Origin: Lepus europaeus
Taxonomy: Eukaryota > Chordata > Mammalia > Lagomorpha > Leporidae
Assembly (NCBI RefSeq): GCF_033115175.1
Contig: NC_084838.1
Span: 63,580,468 to 63,644,467 of the forward strand
Length of the DNA stretch: 64,000 nucleotides
Direction: 5' to 3'
Made by a program: the position numbers and the translations under genes. Of this stretch, positions 57,044 to 64,000 are shown one piece after another. Each line of letters starts with the position of its first letter. Position 1 is the first letter of the stretch. The notes beneath the pieces were generated by a model that did not search any database, had not been told where the DNA came from, and saw nothing but the letters and a program-made list of their open reading frames with translations.

Positions 57044-59990
57044 AGAAGCCCAGACCTACTACAAGAAAGCTTGGGTCACATGGCAGAGATATTGTCCTGC
57101 AAGACAGCAGGGATCCTGGGCACATGGTTCTGGGCACTGCCTGATAAAATGGAGAACAAGAAGACAGTCTCCGTGCTATCCCATTCTTTGCCTCACCCAG
57201 ACCCAAGGTGGCAGAGGGGTAGGCCCAGGAAGGAAAGGGAAAGTAGTAGGAGGAAGACAACAAACAGAGTCCTCTGATCTACCCAAAAGACTCAGAGGCC
57301 TGGGAAGGTGGCCTTTCCTCCCAGCCCTGTCCACCATGGAATGCCTTTGGTGAGAAGACTCAGGGCTCTCCAGGAGCAGAAACGTCATCTCCTGAGGGCC
57401 TGCTTAGACTGTCTGCGGGCCACCCAGCCCAATTGTAAGGGTCCTGCCTCATGCCAACCTCAGCTGGCAGTGCTCCTTGAGCCAGCCTAGGGTGCTCCCC
57501 ACTGCTTATGAAGGAGACTGCAGAGGAGGAGCAGTGTGAACACCAGGACGGCCACTCTCTAGGCAGCCTGACGAAGGGTGTAAACTGTACCCCCGGTGTA
57601 GCAGGGAACAGCACTGCACTTGGTTCTTCACAGCTTCGACCTAATCTGGAAGGACTGCTACAACTCAGGCTGCTGCCACCTCTACTACTACTCCTGGGAG
57701 ACCCAGGTGAGCTGCCCTCACCTCTTAAACTGCTTCACAATGCCATGGAGGGAGAGGAGGCACTGAATGGCCATGGGACACTCAGGTCCTGGAGGATAAA
57801 AGGAGGTTCTTGGAAGATGAAACAGATGCCAGGATGGACTGCAGTGACTGTCCACTGGCCCCTTCCTTCTCACCACCCATGACAGAGAACAGACTCCCTG
57901 TTCCTCCTATGCTCAGCCTCACCCTCTTTTCTTTCAATGCCCCCTCTTACAAAAAGGAATCACCAACACCAATGTGTGTAGATTCCCCTCCTTCTATTTC
58001 CTTGTCCACTGGTCCTTCTACTTGCACATGGCCAGGTTAACACTGGCCAGGCATTTTTGCAATCACAGCCAGTGCATTTGCATACTTGATCTTTCAGCTC
58101 AATCTAGACCCTGAGGTTATCAACATGGACACTACCCTCCCCCCACAATGATGTCATCTTCAGTTCTTCTCAGGCTTTAATGGGAACACTGTCTCTTTTT
58201 CCCACATTCATGGCAGTGTGGAGCAGGGACACCCTGAAAAGACACCAGGATCCACCAGCCTCCTTACCCTAAGGGTTCCTACCACAATTTTCTACCATCC
58301 CTTTGGCCCAGAAACTATCCTTCAGTCCACCTTTGGGATTCCTGAAGGATAGAAACAAAGAGGCTTTCTCCCTAATGTCTCTGAATTTATTGGCCATTCC
58401 ATAATGTCTCATGCAGTTGTCTCCATCTTAGCAAGCAGCACCTCTGTAACATCACCATCCAAACCTGCCATGGACCACACTGATGCTACGGACACTATCC
58501 CTCCTTCCAAGCATGTCATATTCTAGTCTCCATCTGTGTCTAAGGAGAATTGCATCCAATTCTATGCGGTGCTTTCTGGTACTAAGAACTCAGGCTGCTG
58601 CCACTGTGGCAGAATTACTTCAGCCCAAGTCTGCCAGTTTGCCTGCACAATCAGTCCAGGATCCAAGTGTAACTTCTAACCAAATCTTTAATTCAGTTGC
58701 TACCACTCATCCCAACTTTGGGGTTCCTGATGAGCTGCATTATGATAGCCATGTCTTACTGAGAGAATCAACTGCCTCAACACAACAGTTGGCCTACCTT
58801 CTCTTACTGCTCAATCACCTACTGCTAGCCTAATAATATCAGTTATGCAGGTTTGACATGCCCATGATCTATATTTGTTACACCAGACAAAGCTTGACTA
58901 ATTTTCCCTTTTATAGCAGTCAACACTTATGACTTCAGTCACCATGGTGCCAAGCACTAGAAATAATAATTCAATGTTTACCAACGTCACTCCTGGGTAT
59001 ATCATCCATGGGACGAACAGCCTCTCTGCATAGAGGGAGCTTTGTGTTTGTGTAGGTCCCAGTTCCAATTCCAGTGTAGCCAATTTAAGAACAGGGATGC
59101 TCAGAATCATCCATGCTCTGCTTTTGTTCAGGGAATTTTGGACCCACCCTTGGCACAGCATGGTTGCTACAGAGGGAGATGCCATAACCATCTCTTTGTT
59201 TGGACTCACTGCCAATGCTCATTACATTCCAGATACCTGTGGCCAAGCTCCCTTGCACGTTGGTCATGTCTTGGGAATAGAAGTCCCATGCTTTTAGGAT
59301 TCTGTGCTCTTGCTTCCCACCAGTGCAACTGGGGAACACCTGAACAGCAGAACCCTGCACTTAGAGTATCTATGACCTTGACCAAGAACATGTGCTATGA
59401 TACCTGTATCTTCCCATATTGCATCCTAGCACCTGGGGCTTATATGTCCATACAATAGCCAGTGCAGTTGTAAGCACCAGCACTATTTCTACATATGGAC
59501 ATTGCATCCAGGGCTCACTACACTCCAGGAACTTGAAGCCCACCTGCCTAGAACTCAGGTGATGTTAAATGCACAAGTAGCAACATACCCACAGTTGTAG
59601 ACCTTTGTGCCCTGGCTTCCCATCAATGTACCTGGAGCTCACCTACACACCCCACATCTTCTGTAGTTACAAATGCCCCAACCATCCTTGTGTAGGAAAA
59701 CACATCTTGCTTCACCTTCATGACATTCATCTGAGGCCCACCTCTCTAGAACACAGGCAGTATAGCCAGAGAAAGCAACACCCCACTCCTGTGACTGTAC
59801 CAGTTGTGTTCCTTCTTCCTTCAGCAATCCTGTATCCCACAGGGTACTTCCAGGGTACACCTGGGGATCCATCCAGTGCCCCAAACATGGATGATACCAT
59901 GGAGGGCACAACACTATACCAGCTGCAGCTGGAAATGCTTATGGCCCCATACAGAGCACCTCAGGCTCACCTGGGAGAAACTGAGGGGGT
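57044..59990 (+). pseudogene. POM121: Probable POM121 (nuclear pore) processed pseudogene
   Basis: Colinear but frame-broken resemblances to the C-terminal half of the transmembrane nucleoporin POM121, from memory of that protein: WFWALPDKME near 57124 (WFNQALEDK in POM121); LLPPL...GDPGELPSP at 57670-57722 (LLPPL...GPPGLLPSP); FNAPSYKKESPTP near 57935-57973 (FTAPPKSEKEGPTP); a SPSKPA block near 58460; KSASLP near 58625 (KPPALP); SNQIFN...HPNFG near 58676-58725, and FG-type TISLFG near 59190. Order agrees with the parent and no introns are evident. At least three frames are used, so it is dead. POM121 anchors the nuclear pore complex in the nuclear envelope. A POM121-like paralogue could be the source. 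Confidence 0.5.
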
Positions 59991-60389
59991 GCCATGAGGG
60001 ATGGGATTATATACTTACAGTGAGAAATTGGGATAGGATTGCTCTAAATGTATTTAATTTTGCATTGAAAATTTTAAAAAGTGAAAATATAGGAAGAAAC
60101 CACTAGCCTCTCCTTCATTAAAACACCAGGGTGCTAGCCAGCTGCAGTCCATTTGACTTCAGAGGAGTCTGCATTGTTGATGAAACACTTGTGTTTGGGA
60201 GCTCTTGGATAGAGCAGCTGTGCTTGTGTTATGAGCATTGCACACCTACTAGATCCCTCCCATCACCTGCCTTTGGTTTCACAGCTACTACCAACCCATT
60301 CCTTTCTCCTCTAAGAACCTTTAAAATGGAACCTGATTTCTTCCTATATGAGCCAGAGGTTCAAAACTTCCGTAAATATGTGCATACAT

Positions 60390-60390
60390 T

Positions 60391-60446
<56 letters not shown>
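60390..60446. repeat. (TG)n(AG)n compound microsatellite
   Basis: About 12 TG followed by about 16 AG units, creating chance frames rich in V/C or R/E. Confidence 0.95.
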
Positions 60447-61221
60447 AAGCGAGAGCAAGCGAGCGAATGCATGTAGTTATGCTAGAAGGTACAGGGTAGA
60501 CCAGCCCAGTGAGAACCATACTGGATGTGAAGTCCTCCACTTTGGAGTATAGAAGAGAGCTTCGTGGATCGTTTGCTGTTCCCTCCCTGACTTCACTGAT
60601 AACCTGGCTGATCCACAGCTCTGAGCCTATTTTCTTCATTTTAGAACTACCAAGGTACCCACTGCTACTCACAAGTGCTCCTTGTTCCTTTGACCATTTG
60701 CCTCCATAGGCTCTTGACTTTCTTAGACTGTACAGATGTAAAAACTTTTTGTTTGTCTGCCTCTTTGTGTTTTACTCTTTGACACAACTGTGGAGAAGGG
60801 ATTCATAGGGATGGGTGGTGACATTTTAAACCAGACTTTGTGCCAAAAGCTTTGTGTACCAGGGGCTAGCAAGTGTAAGCAACCTCCCTTTAAGATTTCG
60901 CATATGGACTCTGGGAATTTCTGTGTTTCAATGTTAAGGAGCACAAGCCAGAGGAAGAGGCACCTGGCCAACCCCCTTGCCTCTTCCCTCTGCATTTCAC
61001 TCACAGAACCATCAAATCATTGGAGTCTAGATTCTCCCTGAAGAATTCTCCCTGATGAAACCCCAGGCTTTATTATTTTAGTGGGTTTTAAAAAATGCCC
61101 CTTTATATGTACATTTAGACTTATGCTGGATACCTGCACACATACCAGAGAGGATAGGGTTTATATCCAGTCCTTTGTATCCAGAGTAACCAAAAAAGGA
61201 AGAATTCATAGCTGCTCTGTT

Positions 61222-61226
<5 letters not shown>

Positions 61227-61255
<29 letters not shown>
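61227..61255 (+). repeat. Poly(A) tract, about 29 bp
   Basis: Uninterrupted A-run not attached to any SINE or L1 3' end that I recognise. Confidence 0.95.
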
Positions 61256-61258
<3 letters not shown>

Positions 61259-61281
61259 AGCTTAGCTTTGATTCACCGTGG

Positions 61282-61304
61282 AGCTTTTTTTTTTTTTTTG
61301 AGGC

Positions 61305-61382
<78 letters not shown>

Positions 61383-61612
61383 CCTCTTTCTGCTGGCTCA
61401 CTCCCCAGCTGGCCACAATGGCCAGAATCCAGGAGGGACCTCCCATGCCTGTTCAGTGGCTCAAGAACCTGGGCCATATTTTACTGCTTGCCCAGGCCAC
61501 ATCAGAGAGCCAGATCAGAAGTGGAGCAGCCGGGTCTCAAACTGGTGCCCACATGGGATGCCATTGCATCAGGCCAGGGCATTAACCCGCTGTGCCACAG
61601 CACCGGCCCCCA
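61282..61612 (-). mobile_element. C-SINE, antisense, with (TA)n(GA)n expansion
   Basis: Poly-T then GAGGCAGATATAT, about 20 TA and 16 GA units (61308-61380), and SINE body to CACAGCACCGGCCCCC. TGGAGCTTT occurs at both edges as TSD. Confidence 0.93.
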
Positions 61613-61950
61613 TATGGAGCTTTAAAATGTCAGAAAAACATTCTCTTTAAGTAATGGCATGACTTTAGTCTAAAATATTGAGATAAGAAATCACAAGGAT
61701 TATTGTTACATTCAATTCTTGGTTACCCAAGAGTTGTATTCAGTCTTTAGTAGGTGTGGCTGCTGGGAGTAATACCTTTTCTAATGCATTTAAGAGCCCA
61801 GGAGAAGTATTTTAATATGCACAAAGAGAAAAGTACAAGCATTTTCCCCAGCTTCTCATATATTTCATTAAACATTTATCTGGTAATGATGTCACACTGT
61901 TAGAGGATTTCAGATTCAGTTCTTTGTCTTATAACAATGAAGAATTACAA
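61613..61950. other. AT-rich spacer, no feature recognised
   Basis: Nothing identified between the SINE and the LTR. Confidence 0.5.
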
Positions 61951-62383
61951 TGTGGACAATAAAGGGGTGGGAGAGCAAAGCAAATAAAAATAGATTTTAT
62001 TGAGAACGAGACTCCTGCTTGCCAGCAGCGTTCCCTAAGGGAAGGGTCCCTCCAGGTCTGGGTATTGGGAGTTTTTATAGGGTCTGCATATCAATTGATT
62101 ATTTTTTCTACATAGTTTCAGTACATTAGGGGATTGATTGGTTTTACCCTATGTTTCTCAGGTAATGGTCATGGTTCCAGGTAAATTGGCAAATATTACC
62201 ATGTTGACAACTTGGAGTATGCTATGGTTCAGAAATATTGTTTACCTGACCAATTAAGGCAGGTTGCTTAGCATTTGAAACATGCTACATTGTGGTGTGT
62301 TCTATTATGATGTCAAAACCTAGTTTCTCATATGGTTTCTTGTTGATAGAGGACTCATTGTGTTCCCTATCACTCTTATAACA
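61951..62383 (-). mobile_element. Probable solo LTR, class I-like, antisense
   Basis: Minus strand begins TGTTATAAGAGTGATAGGG and ends CCCTTTATTGTCCACA. In between are TATAAAAACTCCC (complement near 62070), a GC-richer stretch GGGACCCTTCCCTTAGGGAA, GTCTCGTTCTCAATAAAATC (polyadenylation signal near 62000) and a short U5: a normal U3-R-U5 promoter layout. TSD not resolved, so edges may be off by a few bases. Confidence 0.65.
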
Positions 62384-62463
62384 TAGATATCAATGTGTAT
62401 ATAAACAGCGATAGAAAACAGATAAAAAGGCCTTACACTACCAATGTATTTTAAGAAAGGGAT

Positions 62464-62808
62464 CAGCCGGCACCGCGGCTCACTAGGCTAATCCTCCGCC
62501 TTGCGCCGCCGGCACACCGGGTTCTAGTCCCGGTCGGGGCACTGGATTCTGTCCCGGTTGCCCCTCTTCCAGGCCAGCTCTCTGCTGTGGCCAGGGAGTG
62601 CAGTGGAGGATGGCCCACGTGCTTGGGCTCTGCACCCCATGGGAGACCAGGATAAGCACCTGGCTCCTGCCATCGGATTAGCGTGGTGCGCCGGTCGCAG
62701 CGCGCCGGCCGCAGCGGCCATTGGAGGGTGAACCAACGGCAAAAAGGAAGACCTTTCTCTCTGTCTCTCACTGTCCACTCTGCCTGTAAAAAAAAAAAAA
62801 AAAAAAAA
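62464..62808 (+). mobile_element. C-SINE, young, sense
   Basis: Head GCCGGCACCGCGGCTCACTA, body close to consensus, and A20 tail. AAAGGGATCAG before and AAGGGACCAG after form a TSD with one mismatch. The 143-codon minus-strand frame is SINE read-through. Confidence 0.97.
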
Positions 62809-62983
62809 GGGACCAGATCAATGAAGATAAATGAGGAAAACTTGTAGGAAATTCTTTCCTTGATAACATATAAATGATTTAAAGGACTATTCAACAGACC
62901 ACCAAGCTTATTTTCTCCTTTTCCACTTTGTGATTTTCCTAGCAGTTAGAGTAGGGGAATGTGACTACATTTTAAAAAATAAA

Positions 62984-63254
62984 GCAAGGGCCAGTGCCGC
63001 GGCTCACTGGGCTAATCCTCTGCCTGCGGTGCCGGCACACCGGGTTCTAGTCCTGGTTGGGGCGCCGGATTGTGTCCAGGTTGCCTCTCTTCCAGTCCAG
63101 CTCTCTGCTGTGGCCCAGGAGTGCAGTGGAGGATGGCTCAAGTGATTGGGCCCCTGCACCCGCATGGGAGACCAGGCGGAAGCACCTGGCTCCTGGCTTC
63201 AGATAGGTGCAGCCGCCGGCTGTAGCGCCTACTTGGGGGGTGAACCCAAGTGAA

Positions 63255-63292
<38 letters not shown>

Positions 63293-63334
63293 GTCTAACT
63301 CTTCCTGTCAAAAAAAATAAATAAAATAAATAAA
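62984..63334 (+). mobile_element. C-SINE, sense
   Basis: Head GGGCCAGTGCCGCGGCTCAC, (CT)n at 63259-63287, and tail CCTGTCAAAAAAAATAAATA. Confidence 0.95.
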
Positions 63335-63384
63335 GTTTGGTAATGTGGATATAGACTTCAAACCTGGCCCTCCTTGACAACATT

Positions 63385-63475
63385 CACCCTCCCTTCATCT
63401 CTCTCTCCTTCCTCCCTCTCTTCCTTCCTCTTTTCTTTCCTCCTTTCCTTTAGTTTCCTTTGTCCTTTGTTTTCC
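63385..63475. repeat. Pyrimidine-rich tract
   Basis: CCTCCC/CTTTCC runs similar to the antisense L1 3' ends at 5890 and 46200; too little else is present to call L1. Confidence 0.6.
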
Positions 63476-63550
63476 CTTCTTGATTTTCTTCATTTATTGC
63501 TTCCTTTTCTTCTTTATTACTATGCTTCATTTCTGCTTTTTAATTTATTT

Positions 63551-63615
63551 TATTTTTTTAAAAGATCTATTTATTTATTTATTTGAAAGTCAGAGTTACA
63601 CAGAGTGAGGAGAGG

Positions 63616-63646
<31 letters not shown>

Positions 63647-63898
63647 GTCTTCCTTCCGATGGTTCACTCCCCAGTTGGCTGCAATGGCTGGAGCTGTGCC
63701 TATCCAAAGCCAGGAGCTAGGAATTCTTCCAGGTCTCCCATGTGGGTGCAGGGACCCAAGGACTTGGTCCATCTTCTACTGCTATCCCAGGCCATAGCAG
63801 AGAGTTGGATCTGAAGTGGAGCATCCAGGTCTTGAACTGGTGTCCATATAGAATGCCGGCATTGCAGGTGGAGGTTTTACCCGCTATGCAGCTGGCCT
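63551..63898 (-). mobile_element. C-SINE, antisense
   Basis: TTTTTTTAAAAGATCTATTTA to CTATGCAGCTGGCC. TCATTTCTGCTTTTTAA (about 63527-63543) and TCATTTCTACTTTTTAA (from 63899) form a 17-bp TSD with one mismatch. Confidence 0.96.
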
Positions 63899-64000
63899 CT
63901 CATTTCTACTTTTTAAATAGATACACACTTTTAAAAATTTATCATATATTCCTCTGAGATTCTAGTTTCCTGATTATGAAATAAACTATAAATATTCCAG

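Larger units (their letters stand above)
59991..61255 (+). other. Possible 3' UTR of the POM121-like retrocopy ending in poly(A)
   Basis: No repeat is recognised across 1.2 kb apart from a (TG)n(AG)n tract, and it ends in about 29 A (61227-61255). No AATAAA is seen just upstream, which weakens the link. Confidence 0.3.

Noticed and set aside
56637..57353. Overlapping frames of 121-167 codons on both strands
   Set aside because: Most of their length is C-SINE sequence; only the part beyond 57044 resembles a real (broken) coding sequence.
58898..59215. 105-codon minus-strand frame
   Set aside because: Antisense shadow of the POM121-like retrocopy; no protein-like features of its own.
59042..59990. 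Apparent loose tandem repetition of CTTCCCACCAGTG/CTTCCCATCAATG phrases
   Set aside because: Better explained as decay of a Ser/Thr/Pro/FG-rich coding repeat in the POM121-like retrocopy than as a satellite; no constant period could be established.
62463..62894. 143-codon minus-strand frame
   Set aside because: Read-through of a young C-SINE and its A-tail.
1..64000. CRISPR arrays, operons, phage or plasmid features
   Set aside because: The direct repeats here are SINEs, L1s and microsatellites of a mammalian genome; no regularly spaced repeat-spacer array or bacterial gene organisation is present.

Overview
This is nuclear DNA of a lagomorph, most likely rabbit (Oryctolagus) or a close relative. 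About forty copies of the lagomorph tRNA-derived C-SINE occur on both strands, from decayed copies to near-consensus ones with perfect target-site duplications (TSDs). Several L1 copies end in a 3' end of rabbit type, and the background is AT-rich. I found no intact protein-coding gene, rRNA, tRNA gene or CRISPR. Most open frames are accidental runs through SINEs or simple repeats. The window reads as intergenic or intronic DNA shaped by retrotransposition.

Layout. 1-4.1 kb: AT-rich, no recognised element. 4.1-5.5 kb: an LTR-PBS-LTR tandem of a class II (ERV2) family, followed by a C-SINE that carries a separate solo LTR. 5.8-14.5 kb: nested L1 debris, including an antisense L1 ORF2 holding two SINEs and a very old sense L1 that keeps its 5' UTR but lost most of its ORFs; SINEs sit throughout. 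14.5-25.6 kb: AT-rich DNA with scattered SINEs and one exon-like segment near 24.6 kb. 25.7-32.3 kb: an old antisense L1 split by SINEs and by a 3.2 kb, env-less, IAP-like provirus (28993-32182, minus strand, 6-bp TSD TAGGTA). 32.3-47.1 kb: SINEs and L1 3' ends, a SINE with a possible 3' transduction, and a 137-bp retro-insert of unknown origin. 47.9-52.1 kb: remains of a class I (gammaretrovirus-like) element with broken gag, interrupted by an antisense ferritin light chain processed pseudogene. 52.3-53.6 kb: a 5'-truncated L1. 55.4-61.3 kb: GC-richer DNA whose core (about 57.05-59.9 kb) looks like a decayed retrocopy of the nucleoporin POM121. 61.9-62.4 kb: a solo LTR. 62.5-64 kb: three more SINEs.

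No genes act together as a pathway here. The L1 machinery explains the SINEs, the ferritin and POM121-like retrocopies and the 137-bp insert. Three or more independent endogenous retrovirus families contribute the LTRs. The most unusual objects are the LTR-PBS-LTR tandem, the collapsed 5' LTR of the IAP-like provirus (most of it replaced by an A12 run), and the POM121-like retrocopy. Family names rest on reading the sequence and on recalled family features; no database search was run.
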